Shown here: positions 1 through 6,844 of the stretch, in pieces | Layout of the letters: each line of letters opens with the position of its first letter | Position numbering within the stretch: the first letter of the stretch is position 1 | Source of the DNA: Candidatus Izemoplasmatales bacterium | GTDB lineage: Bacteria; Bacillota_I; Bacilli_A; Izemoplasmatales; Hujiaoplasmataceae | Reading direction: 5' to 3' | Length of the DNA: 15,204 nt | Assembly: GCA_028707415.1 (NCBI GenBank) | Contig: JAQWBC010000009.1 | Span: forward strand, 1-15,204 | Made by a program: the position numbers and the translations under genes | The notes under the pieces: generated by a model | What the model saw: the letters and a program-made list of their open reading frames with translations, nothing else | Told to the model about the DNA's origin: nothing | Databases searched by the model: none

Positions 1-40
1 CATCCAGCGCTTTGACAACCAGCTTCAGTTTTTCGTTCAT
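1..40 (-). CDS. rsfS: Ribosomal silencing factor RsfS (YbeB/YqeL), N-terminal fragment
   Basis: Only the first 13 codons are in the window (MNEKLKLVVKALD); the rest lies beyond position 1. The fragment resembles the usual start of RsfS, where a short N-terminal helix reads LxxVVKALD. The ATG (40-38) overlaps the TGA stop of yqeK (39-37) in an ATGA junction, so translation is probably coupled. RsfS binds ribosomal protein uL14 on the large subunit and blocks joining with the 30S subunit when nutrients are short. The yqeK-rsfS gene order is the one found across Bacilli, and this supports the call more than the short sequence does. Confidence 0.75.
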   Translation of the reverse strand, partial: MNEKLKLVVKALD

Positions 41-621
41 TCGTTATCCTCCAGATATTTCTCGTAATATGCCAGAGTTTGCCGACTTAGTGGAACAATC
101 TCATAACCCTTGTCACTGACATATTTTAATGATGATTTGGCTATTATAGCCACCGCTCTATCGATATTTTGACAAGCAATTTTTCGGGTTTTTTCGGAAT
201 TAAATTCCCGGGTTGGTTCCAAATAATCAGCTACATAGATGATTTTTTCGAGTAAAGACATATCCGGACGTCCTACGGAATGATTTCTAATTGCCAAAAG
301 AATTTCCGAATCATCGATTCCAAGTTCCTCGTGAGCATAGATTTCTGCTGAAAAACCGTGATAAAGTTGTTTTGGCCATGATATCAGCATATCTTCTCCG
401 AAATAGCGCTTAATATTTCGCTCTTGTTCCAACAAATCATCATGTTTCGTGGCATCATGCAAAAGGGCGGCAATTTTGGCTTTTTCGCAATCGACATTAT
501 AAATTTTGGCCAGTTGTTCAGCAACATCGACAACCCCAAGGGTGTGAAGTAATCGATGTGATCCATGATGAAGTTCTAACTTTTTTTTAATAATCGGAAA
601 CAATTCCGTATAATTTTTCAT
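37..621 (-). CDS. yqeK: HD-domain hydrolase YqeK (diadenosine tetraphosphatase family)
   Basis: A protein of 194 residues from the ATG at 621. The HD-superfamily metal site is visible: H22 and H26 (HRLLH), the H55-D56 pair in LLHDATKH, H88, H114 in IRNHSVGRP, and D132 in EKIIYVADYLEP, the family's signature stretch. YqeK proteins bind metal and hydrolyse Ap4A symmetrically to two ADP, which limits alarmone-like dinucleotides. An in-frame ATG at 681 lies inside yqeH and would add 20 residues that have no counterpart in the B. subtilis protein, so the start at 621 is preferred. That start falls one base after the yqeH stop and has no Shine-Dalgarno sequence, which suggests termination-reinitiation coupling. 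The nadD gene that precedes yqeK in B. subtilis is absent here. It overlaps rsfS by 4 bases. Confidence 0.92.
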   Translation of the reverse strand: MKNYTELFPIIKKKLELHHGSHRLLHTLGVVDVAEQLAKIYNVDCEKAKIAALLHDATKHDDLLEQERNIKRYFGEDMLISWPKQLYHGFSAEIYAHEELGIDDSEILLAIRNHSVGRPDMSLLEKIIYVADYLEPTREFNSEKTRKIACQNIDRAVAIIAKSSLKYVSDKGYEIVPLSRQTLAYYEKYLEDNE

Positions 622-622
622 A

Positions 623-1741
623 TTAAATGATTGCGGGACGAATAAATACCCCGACAACAAACGGCGCATGAACTCGAACATAAAAGGGTCCGCGAATTGT
701 CACAAAACCCAAACCACAAATTACAACATCATATTTCATATTGTCACGAATTTTGAAATCATGAAAAACCCATTTAGGAACATCTTCGTCCGGACTGAAA
801 GGTGGGGTCAATAACGAATACAGTTTCGTCGCATACAATTCGTCCGCACGTTCAGTTTTAGTCCGATGAACATTTAAAGTATTAGCAAAATACGTAACTA
901 CGTTAATCCGGTCACCCGTCTCACCATTGATGATATCTATCCGAGCTAGTCCGCCGAAAAATAAAGTTTGGCCTTCGCTTAATTGGAATACCAATGGTTT
1001 AATTTCTTTTTTCGGTACCGTTGTTTTATATGATGGTCGGGTCAGATAGTGTGTATATTGATGTTTGTTAATAACACCGGGAGTATCATAAATCATCGTT
1101 CCATCACTTAAAGGGAAGCCAATCAATCCGATTGTCGTTCCGGGATTAGATGAGACGGTAACAACATCGACAGGGGCTCCCAAGTATCGTCTTAAGATCT
1201 GATTAATGATCCGCGATTTACCTACGTTGGTCGAGCCGACAAGATAAACGTTTCTGCGGCCTTTATATTTATATATCATTTCCATTAAATCATCAAAATT
1301 GTGACCGAATTTCGCGGAAATTAAGATGCTATCCAACACTGTGAAGCCTTCGTTAGTAAGCATCATTTTTAGCCAAGACAAAATCTTTTCTTGTTTGACA
1401 TTTTTAGGCAATAAATCCATTTTATTGCCAACCAAAATAACATCATGGTTGCCAGTCAATTGTTTGATTGATGACACAAATGAACCGGTAAAATCAAAAA
1501 TATCGATGATTTTAACAATTAATGCGTTTTCCAAAGCGATTTTATTGATGACACTAATGTAATTCTCATTGGTCAAGCAAGTTGTAATCACATCGCTGTA
1601 ATGACGTATCCGGAAACAACGTTGACAAATTAAATCTTTAGGATCTTTCTCGGAAAGGACGGTTTCGGATACGTAACCTGGGCACATCCGATCTTCATGC
1701 TGAATCTTTGCCCCACAACCTGAACAGTACAATTCATCCAT
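623..1741 (-). CDS. yqeH: Circularly permuted ribosome-assembly GTPase YqeH
   Basis: A 372-residue cytoplasmic GTPase needed for 30S subunit assembly in B. subtilis. The N-terminus carries a zinc-finger-like cysteine set (C6xxC9, C20, C39xxC42). The GTPase motifs follow in permuted order G4-G5-G1-G2-G3: NKMD at 106-109, SAK at 142-144, the P-loop GSTNVGKS at 169-176, the TT switch at 202-203 and DTPG at 219-222. This order is the hallmark of the YlqF/YqeH/YjeQ group. A C-terminal domain of about 140 residues follows, as in other YqeH proteins. A Shine-Dalgarno sequence (GAGGT, 1750-1754) sits 8 bases before the ATG and overlaps the yqeG stop codon, so the two genes are closely coupled. In B. 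subtilis yqeH is followed by aroE, yqeI and nadD; here it runs straight into yqeK. Confidence 0.96.
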   Translation of the reverse strand: MDELYCSGCGAKIQHEDRMCPGYVSETVLSEKDPKDLICQRCFRIRHYSDVITTCLTNENYISVINKIALENALIVKIIDIFDFTGSFVSSIKQLTGNHDVILVGNKMDLLPKNVKQEKILSWLKMMLTNEGFTVLDSILISAKFGHNFDDLMEMIYKYKGRRNVYLVGSTNVGKSRIINQILRRYLGAPVDVVTVSSNPGTTIGLIGFPLSDGTMIYDTPGVINKHQYTHYLTRPSYKTTVPKKEIKPLVFQLSEGQTLFFGGLARIDIINGETGDRINVVTYFANTLNVHRTKTERADELYATKLYSLLTPPFSPDEDVPKWVFHDFKIRDNMKYDVVICGLGFVTIRGPFYVRVHAPFVVGVFIRPAII

Positions 1742-1747
1742 CGATGT

Positions 1748-2308
1748 CTACCTCTTTTCCGCCAAATGCAATTTTTTAAATAATTCTGGGTGTTTTTTTT
1801 GAATTAAAAGCAATATTTTTTGCTCTAAACGACGATTAAAGCGTGTATACCATTTTTCTGTATTCCGTTTCAGCGCATCAACGATAATCGTTCGATAGCC
1901 CAATCGTTTACCGCCCCAAACATCAGTCATCAACTGATCACCAATAACACAAATTTCCGATGGGTTCTTCGTTTCTCCGAGTTTTACCGCTTTCTTGAAA
2001 CCGCAAGAAAAAGGTTTTTTTGCTCGATCAACATACAAGCATTGCACTTCATTTGCAAAACCTTTAACACGGAGTCCATGATTGTTGGAAATGATGACAA
2101 TCCCAAGCCCCTTGCTCTTGACCGATGCAAAAAGGGCCAACATTTCTAAAGAGGCATGCGATTCGTCATAAGGAATAATGGTGTTGTCCAAATCCATTAG
2201 TATCGTTTTGATCCCGGAAGTAGCCAACTGAGCGTAATTGATGTCATAAATGGTTTTTTGGTAGTCGTCCGGTATGAAAAGCGTTTCTCTTACCAATAGT
2301 TCAATCAT
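1748..2308 (-). CDS. yqeG: HAD-superfamily phosphatase YqeG (subfamily IIIA)
   Basis: A 186-residue HAD-fold phosphatase. Motif I is the nucleophile stretch MDLDNT (D39 and D41), motif II is IISNN (S74), a lysine pair follows at 97-98 in RAKKPF, and motif III is VIGDQLMTDV (D124 and D129). These are the residues expected for an active, Mg-dependent enzyme. The family is related to eukaryotic Gep4/PTPMT-type phosphatidylglycerophosphate phosphatases, but the substrate of bacterial YqeG is not settled, so none is assigned. It is the first gene of the yqeG-yqeH-yqeK-rsfS unit. A good Shine-Dalgarno sequence (GGAGG, 2316-2320) lies 7 bases before the ATG, with a promoter just upstream. The TAG stop lies inside the ribosome-binding site of yqeH. 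Confidence 0.95.
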   Translation of the reverse strand: MIELLVRETLFIPDDYQKTIYDINYAQLATSGIKTILMDLDNTIIPYDESHASLEMLALFASVKSKGLGIVIISNNHGLRVKGFANEVQCLYVDRAKKPFSCGFKKAVKLGETKNPSEICVIGDQLMTDVWGGKRLGYRTIIVDALKRNTEKWYTRFNRRLEQKILLLIQKKHPELFKKLHLAEKR

Positions 2309-2334
2309 AACACAACCTCCGGATGATACCTATT

Positions 2335-2363
2335 ATTATACATAACTTCCAGTTGATTGTCCA
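2335..2363 (-). promoter_or_regulatory. Sigma-A-type promoter of the yqeG-yqeH-yqeK-rsfS operon
   Basis: On the minus strand a -35 box TGGACA (2363-2358, five of six consensus bases) and a perfect -10 box TATAAT (2340-2335) are separated by 17 bases. Transcription should begin near 2328, leaving a leader of about 20 bases that holds the yqeG ribosome-binding site. The position between the ygiQ terminator and yqeG fits a new transcription unit. Confidence 0.8.
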
Positions 2364-2394
2364 ATTTTTTTATTGCCAAAGACAGTTCATGGTG

Positions 2395-2422
2395 AAACAA
2401 AAACCAGGAACTAGTCCCGGTT
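2395..2422 (-). terminator. Rho-independent terminator after ygiQ
   Basis: On the minus strand an 8-base-pair stem (AACCGGGA, 2422-2415, with TCCTGGTT, 2409-2402, including one G-T pair) closes a 5-base loop and is followed by a T-rich run (TTTGTTT, 2401-2395). It ends the mtnN-ygjP-ygiQ transcript and lies about 30 bases upstream of the next -35 box. Two further hairpins (2447-2463 and 2423-2444) lie between it and the ygiQ stop. Confidence 0.8.
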
Positions 2423-2476
2423 ATGGCTTGTCACAGTAAACCATCACTTTCCCGCACGAAAAGAATCCCCATCAAA

Positions 2477-4267
2477 TCATCGCAAACGAATCAAACACTT
2501 TTCTCCAGAACCAATCAAATCAGTTCGATTAGCTTTTGTTAAAGCTTCCAAGACTAAAGCATAATTTTTAGGATCACGATATTGAATCAATGCCCTTTGC
2601 ATTGCCTTTTCATGTTGACTCTTGGGAATATAAACCGGTTTCATTGTTCGTGGATCAACTCCCGTATGATACATGGTTGTCGATAGTGTTGCCGGCGTTG
2701 GGTAAAAATCCTGAACTTGTTCCGGATTATACCCGATGTCACGAATATATTCCGCAAGGATAATGGCATCTTTTAAGGTTGATCCCGGATGCGAGCTCAT
2801 CAAATATGGAACAAGGTATTGTTCTTTATGTAAATCAGAATTCAATTGAAAAAACCTTTCAACGAAGCGATCATATAGTGCTTTTCGTGGTTTTCCCATT
2901 AGATCAAGTACTTCATCAGATACATGTTCAGGAGCGACTTTCAGTTGTCCAGAAACATGATACTGCACTAATTCCCGCAAGAAATCACCGTTTTTGTCAT
3001 ACATGACGTAATCATATCGGACGCCACTTCTTACAAATACTTTTTTTATTCCATCTAATTCCCGTAGTGTTCGCAAAATATCAAGATATTCGGTATGATC
3101 GATTTTCAAATTTTTACAAGGTGTCGGGTGCAGACACTGTTTATTGGTGCAAACTCCATAATCAAGTTGTTTATCACAAGAAGGGTTATAAAAATTGGCA
3201 GTCGGTCCACCAACATCATGGATATAGCCTTTAAATTCTGAATCAGCGATAATCTGTTTTGCCTCTTTAATTACCGAATCTTTACTCCGAGATTGAATTA
3301 CTCGTCCTTGATGCATCGTCAATGCACAAAACGAACACGCCCCATAACACCCTCGATTGATCGTGATTGAATGTCGAATCTCATCCATTGCTGCGATATG
3401 TCCTATGCTTTCTAACATCGGATGCGGAGCCCGCATAAACGGCAGGTCATATACTTGATCCATCTCGTCTCGAGTCAATGGCTCTCTAGGTGAATTTTGG
3501 ATAACATACTCCGATTGATAAGGTTCGCATAAAGGCTTACCGACAATCGAATCTGTATTGTTATATTGCATCATAAATGACTCAGCATAAGCTTTTTTAT
3601 CATTCCGTATAATTTCATAAGCCGGAAGTTTTATAGCATCTTTGGGAATTTGTAAACTGTCATTTGTTTTCCAAACCGTCCCTTTGATAAATATTAAATC
3701 TTGAATTTTTAACCCCGAAGCTAAATAATCAGCAATTTCGATGATGGTCTTCTCACCCATACCATATACAAGCAGGTTGGCTTGAGAATCGATTATAATG
3801 CTTTTTTTTACCAAATCGTCCCAATAGTCATAATGCGAAAGCCTTCGTAGTGATGCCTCGATTCCACCGATAATAATCGTCGCGTTTGGGTCGGTTTTTC
3901 TAATTTCGGTACAATATTTGATTATCGCCCGATCAGGACGTTTTCCGACAATTCCTCCGGGAGTATAACTATCCGTTTTACGCCGTCTTTTCCCAACGGT
4001 ATAATGATTAACCATTGAATCAATGTTCCCACTGTTCACAAGCCATCCAAGGCGGGGAAAACCAAACTCTAACCAAACCTTCGGGTTGAGAACGTCTGGT
4101 TGTGACAATATGCAAACGGTATATCCGAAACGCTCTAACATTCTTGCAATAATCGCCGTGCCAAATGAAGGGTGATCACAATAAGCATCACCAGTGACAA
4201 AAACAAAATCCGGCTTAATAATGTTTGCTTGAAGCATTTCATGATGATTAATTGGTAAAAATGGCAT
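2477..4267 (-). CDS. ygiQ: Radical SAM protein YgiQ family (UPF0313), function unknown
   Basis: A 596-residue protein that starts with the YgiQ-type N-terminal domain (residues 1 to about 290, cobalamin-binding-like fold in family models). The radical SAM core follows with the 4Fe-4S motif C307xxxC311xxC314 in GCYGACSFC. A second cysteine group (C364, C373, C378, C384, in an NPSC...PTPC stretch) is typical of YgiQ and could hold an additional cluster. The C-terminal part (about 480-596) matches the family's usual tail, including the DFYPTPATLSTTMY block. Radical SAM enzymes cleave S-adenosylmethionine to a 5'-deoxyadenosyl radical; the substrate of YgiQ is unknown. A Shine-Dalgarno sequence (GAGGTG) overlaps the upstream gene's stop, and the gap is 3 bases. 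mtnN two genes upstream can remove 5'-deoxyadenosine, so co-expression makes sense. Confidence 0.93.
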   Translation of the reverse strand: MPFLPINHHEMLQANIIKPDFVFVTGDAYCDHPSFGTAIIARMLERFGYTVCILSQPDVLNPKVWLEFGFPRLGWLVNSGNIDSMVNHYTVGKRRRKTDSYTPGGIVGKRPDRAIIKYCTEIRKTDPNATIIIGGIEASLRRLSHYDYWDDLVKKSIIIDSQANLLVYGMGEKTIIEIADYLASGLKIQDLIFIKGTVWKTNDSLQIPKDAIKLPAYEIIRNDKKAYAESFMMQYNNTDSIVGKPLCEPYQSEYVIQNSPREPLTRDEMDQVYDLPFMRAPHPMLESIGHIAAMDEIRHSITINRGCYGACSFCALTMHQGRVIQSRSKDSVIKEAKQIIADSEFKGYIHDVGGPTANFYNPSCDKQLDYGVCTNKQCLHPTPCKNLKIDHTEYLDILRTLRELDGIKKVFVRSGVRYDYVMYDKNGDFLRELVQYHVSGQLKVAPEHVSDEVLDLMGKPRKALYDRFVERFFQLNSDLHKEQYLVPYLMSSHPGSTLKDAIILAEYIRDIGYNPEQVQDFYPTPATLSTTMYHTGVDPRTMKPVYIPKSQHEKAMQRALIQYRDPKNYALVLEALTKANRTDLIGSGEKCLIRLR

Positions 4268-4270
4268 ATT

Positions 4271-4963
4271 TCACACCTCGATGGTTTTGACCATCCGATT
4301 GAGACACCGATGGATATGTCGGTAATCAGGAATTAATGCAAGCAATACCGAATAAAAAGCCTGGCCATGATTGGCAACTTGTAAGTGAACCAGCTCATGA
4401 ATTAGAATTGTTTCCAAGTATAACGGATCAAATCGTCCAAGAAGACTGTTAATCTTGATAACTCGTTTTTGCGGTAGACAACTGCCAAATCGACTTTTCA
4501 TTTTTTGACTTTTTATAATTATTTCTTGCCCATTAATGAGTTTGGCCAAACGCTCGGTTTGGGTATCAATAATAGTTTGGCTGGCATCAATGATTTGTTT
4601 CATATAGTATTTTTCCAGAGCATTTTTCTCTTTTTGTTCATTGGAATATTGGGGCAACATCAAGACTTCGTCAATTAAAGCGACTCCACCATGCCAATTG
4701 ACGCTTCTTTGACGTGAGTAAATCTTCCCAAAAATCAGAACTTCATCGGGATTTATCGCTTTTTTTTGATCGATGAGAATAAACTCCGTCAAAATTCGTT
4801 TTTGATTTCGACGGATCAACGATTCAATGACCGACAATTCCACCTTACGATTCGCCGTAATTAACAAATGGCCTTCCGGTTTAACACGTAAATAAACATG
4901 CTTAATCGCTTTGCGAATGATTATATAAGGAACAATGCGACCGGGAAGAGTTATTTGTTCCAT
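4271..4963 (-). CDS. YgjP-like zinc metallopeptidase (DUF45 / SprT-like fold)
   Basis: A protein of 230 residues counted from the ATG at 4963. It carries the gluzincin motif HELVH (about residues 189-193) and a third histidine a few residues on (VANHGQAFY, about 199), the zinc ligands of the YgjP family. The family block KSRFGSC (about 156-162) precedes it. The N-terminal half is the strand-rich DUF45 region. No signal peptide or membrane segment is seen, so it should be cytoplasmic. A peptidase activity is inferred from the motif; the target is unknown. An earlier in-frame ATG at 4969 overlaps the GAGGA ribosome-binding site (4970-4974), so the ATG at 4963, 6 bases after it, is preferred. 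It overlaps the end of mtnN by 13 bases and lies 3 bases before ygiQ. Confidence 0.88.
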   Translation of the reverse strand: MEQITLPGRIVPYIIIRKAIKHVYLRVKPEGHLLITANRKVELSVIESLIRRNQKRILTEFILIDQKKAINPDEVLIFGKIYSRQRSVNWHGGVALIDEVLMLPQYSNEQKEKNALEKYYMKQIIDASQTIIDTQTERLAKLINGQEIIIKSQKMKSRFGSCLPQKRVIKINSLLGRFDPLYLETILIHELVHLQVANHGQAFYSVLLALIPDYRHIHRCLNRMVKTIEV

Positions 4964-5655
4964 TGACATTCCTCGACGAAGTAAATCACAAAATCAGTTG
5001 TTTTTTTCGCAATCGTTACCGATATCTCATTATAATCGACAATTTGATTTGTAGAATCAATAACATCTGAGATTCCTCGGATAATGATAAACGGAGTTTT
5101 AAAATGATAACAAGTTAGTGCAACCGCCATTCCTTCCATCTCACAAGCAATCACTGAATTGATATTTTCCATAATCGGTAATAAACCAGTTTTTGAAGTC
5201 ATAAACTGATCCCCTGAAACTAAAGTTCCGATTCGGTATTTAATTTTCAGTTTGGTCAATATTTCTTTGGCATATTTGACAAAAAGTGGTTCAGAAGGAA
5301 CCACAAACGGTTCGCCTTCTATTTGCCCAAATCGCAATTCTGGATTAATAGCCCGGATATCAACATCGGAATAAGCCACATTCGATGCAATGACGATATC
5401 CCCGATTTCAGAGGGCATAATTCCTCCCGCCAATCCAGTATTGATGACTAGAGTAACCGGATATCGATTCAAAAGTATCGCGACAGTGATGGCCGCATTG
5501 ACTTTGCCAATTCCGGATTTGGCAATGACAATATCCACGCCCAAATGTGTTCCTATATAAATGTGCTTATCTGCAACAACTTCAGTTTTTACGATGGTTA
5601 CTTGATGTAACAAAGAATCCAGTTCTTTGTCCATAGCTGCGATGATTGCAATCAT
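4951..5655 (-). CDS. mtnN: 5'-methylthioadenosine/S-adenosylhomocysteine nucleosidase
   Basis: A protein of 234 residues that hydrolyses the N-glycosidic bond of methylthioadenosine, S-adenosylhomocysteine and 5'-deoxyadenosine, recycling by-products of SAM-dependent reactions. The start IIAAMDKE carries E11, matching catalytic Glu12 of the E. coli enzyme. The purine and ribose site CEMEG (E172, M173, E174) and the catalytic aspartate D197 in RGISDVID fall at the E. coli positions. The glycine-rich NTGLAGG and SGDQF segments are also present. An upstream in-frame ATG at 5673 would add six residues and lies before the strong AGGAGGA ribosome-binding site, so 5655 is chosen. No promoter fits between the greA terminator and this gene, so it seems to rely on read-through. 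Its end overlaps the next gene by 13 bases. Confidence 0.96.
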   Translation of the reverse strand: MIAIIAAMDKELDSLLHQVTIVKTEVVADKHIYIGTHLGVDIVIAKSGIGKVNAAITVAILLNRYPVTLVINTGLAGGIMPSEIGDIVIASNVAYSDVDIRAINPELRFGQIEGEPFVVPSEPLFVKYAKEILTKLKIKYRIGTLVSGDQFMTSKTGLLPIMENINSVIACEMEGMAVALTCYHFKTPFIIIRGISDVIDSTNQIVDYNEISVTIAKKTTDFVIYFVEECQWNK

Positions 5656-5671
5656 AAAATTCCTCCTAAAC

Positions 5672-5704
5672 AAAAAGGAGAAAATCGGTAAATTTTCTCT
5701 TTTT
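5672..5704 (-). terminator. Rho-independent terminator between greA and mtnN
   Basis: On the minus strand AAAAAGAGAAAAT (5704-5692) pairs with ATTTTCTCCTTTTT (5685-5672) with one bulged C around a 6-base loop, and the T-run forms the end of the stem. The greA stop is 11 bases upstream. The mtnN ribosome-binding site begins only a few bases after the T-run and no promoter fits between, so the hairpin probably attenuates rather than fully separates the two genes. Confidence 0.8.
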
Positions 5705-5714
5705 AATTTAAAAA

Positions 5715-6182
5715 TTATTTAATATCAAGAATTTCGATTTTAATTTCCGTTCCGGTTTCCGCTTTATACGTTACTTTAGCACCTTTTCGCAAACCGATAA
5801 TTGCTTTTCCAATCGGTGATTCATTGGAAACTTTACCCGCAATCGGATTAGCTTCCAAATGACCAACAACGGTGTATTCTTTAATACTGTTTGAAGCCAA
5901 AAATTTAATTGAAATTGTTTTTCCGATGGAAACGATTTTTGAATTCGTTTCTTTAATAATCTCAGCATGCTTCAAAATGTTCTCGATCTCTTTGATTCGG
6001 GCTTCGATTCGGGCTTGTTCATCGCGAGCAGCATCATAATCAGCGTTTTCCGACAAATCGCCTTGGGCACGAGCATCCCGTAAAGACTCAAGATTCTTTT
6101 TGCGGTCGACATCTTTAAGTTGATCTAATTCTTCTTTCATTTTTTCAAAACCAACCTCAGTCAGTTTATATGTGTTTTCCAT
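5715..6182 (-). CDS. greA: Transcription elongation factor GreA
   Basis: A protein of 155 residues that enters the secondary channel of RNA polymerase and stimulates cleavage of backtracked RNA. The N-terminal half is the antiparallel coiled coil (about residues 10-75) with the acidic tip GDLSENADYDAA, whose aspartate and glutamate direct transcript cleavage. The C-terminal half is the FKBP-like domain, ending in the usual LRKGAKVTY stretch and a short strand. The length is close to the usual 155-160. An in-frame GTG three codons upstream lies within the AAGGAG ribosome-binding site (6196-6191), so the ATG at 6182, 8 bases after it, is chosen. It follows udk by 41 bases, which include a candidate promoter, and is followed by a terminator. 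Confidence 0.97.
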   Translation of the reverse strand: MENTYKLTEVGFEKMKEELDQLKDVDRKKNLESLRDARAQGDLSENADYDAARDEQARIEARIKEIENILKHAEIIKETNSKIVSIGKTISIKFLASNSIKEYTVVGHLEANPIAGKVSNESPIGKAIIGLRKGAKVTYKAETGTEIKIEILDIK

Positions 6183-6210
6183 AGTAATCACTCCTTATAG
6201 AATGTAAATT

Positions 6211-6219
6211 ATTATAACA
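6211..6219 (-). promoter_or_regulatory. Candidate extended -10 promoter for greA
   Basis: The minus strand reads TGTTATAAT (6219-6211), a perfect extended -10 element (TGn followed by TATAAT). The -35 region 17 bases upstream (TATCTT) is poor, which is common for extended -10 promoters. It lies just after the udk stop and about 20 bases before the greA ribosome-binding site, so greA could be expressed independently of the upstream operon. It is a sequence match only. Confidence 0.5.
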
Positions 6220-6223
6220 TATG

Positions 6224-6844
6224 TTACTTATTTAAGATAGACAATATTTTGGCATTTATGATATCAACCGCCACATCATGACTATAATCATTAGGAATGA
6301 TGATGTCTGCATAACGTTTCGTTGGTTTAACAAAGGCAAAATACATCGGTTTCACGGTTGTCAAATACTGACTAATCACCTGATCAATGGTTCTTCCGCG
6401 TTCGTTAATATCACGCTTCATCCGGCGGATGAAGCGAAGATCATCATCGGCTTCCACAAATATTTTGATATCAGCCAAGTCTCGGATTCGTGCATCTTCT
6501 AAAACAAGAATGCCTTCAAGAATAATGATTTTTGCAGATTTAACGATTTCTATTTCTGGTGCCCGAGTCAAATTCACAAAATCATAGGTTGGCTTTTCTA
6601 TTTGTTCATGGTTTAGAAGTAGCATCAAATGTTTAAAAAACAAATCATTGTCGAGCGCAAACGGATGATCATAATTGACTTTCCGCCGTTCCTCAATCGT
6701 CATCTCGCTTTGATCTTTATAATAATCATCGTGTTTAATGACAACGATATCATAATGGGGCAGGTTTTTGGTGATTTTATTTACAACCGTCGTTTTACCA
6801 GAAGATGACCCTCCGGCAACAGCAATTACTAAAGGTTTTTCCAT
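6224..6844 (-). CDS. udk: Uridine kinase
   Basis: A 206-residue enzyme that phosphorylates uridine and cytidine with ATP or GTP to give UMP and CMP in pyrimidine salvage. The P-loop GGSSSGKT is at residues 11-18. The nucleoside-binding HDDYYKD (38-44) and NYDHPFALD stretches follow, then ILEGILVL (Walker-B-like strand) and the lid-type RRMKRDINERGR segment. The C-terminal PTKRYADIIIP stretch is also conserved in the family. The length matches the usual 205-215. The ATG directly abuts the trhP2 TAA stop with no spacer, and the ribosome-binding site AAGGTG lies inside the end of trhP2. The trhP2-udk-greA order is the same as in B. subtilis (yrrO-udk-greA). Confidence 0.97.
   Translation of the reverse strand: MEKPLVIAVAGGSSSGKTTVVNKITKNLPHYDIVVIKHDDYYKDQSEMTIEERRKVNYDHPFALDNDLFFKHLMLLLNHEQIEKPTYDFVNLTRAPEIEIVKSAKIIILEGILVLEDARIRDLADIKIFVEADDDLRFIRRMKRDINERGRTIDQVISQYLTTVKPMYFAFVKPTKRYADIIIPNDYSHDVAVDIINAKILSILNK

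Noticed and set aside
622..681. Longer yqeK start at 681, giving a 60-base overlap with yqeH
   Set aside because: The extra 20 residues are out-of-frame translation of the yqeH C-terminus and do not match the family's N-terminus.
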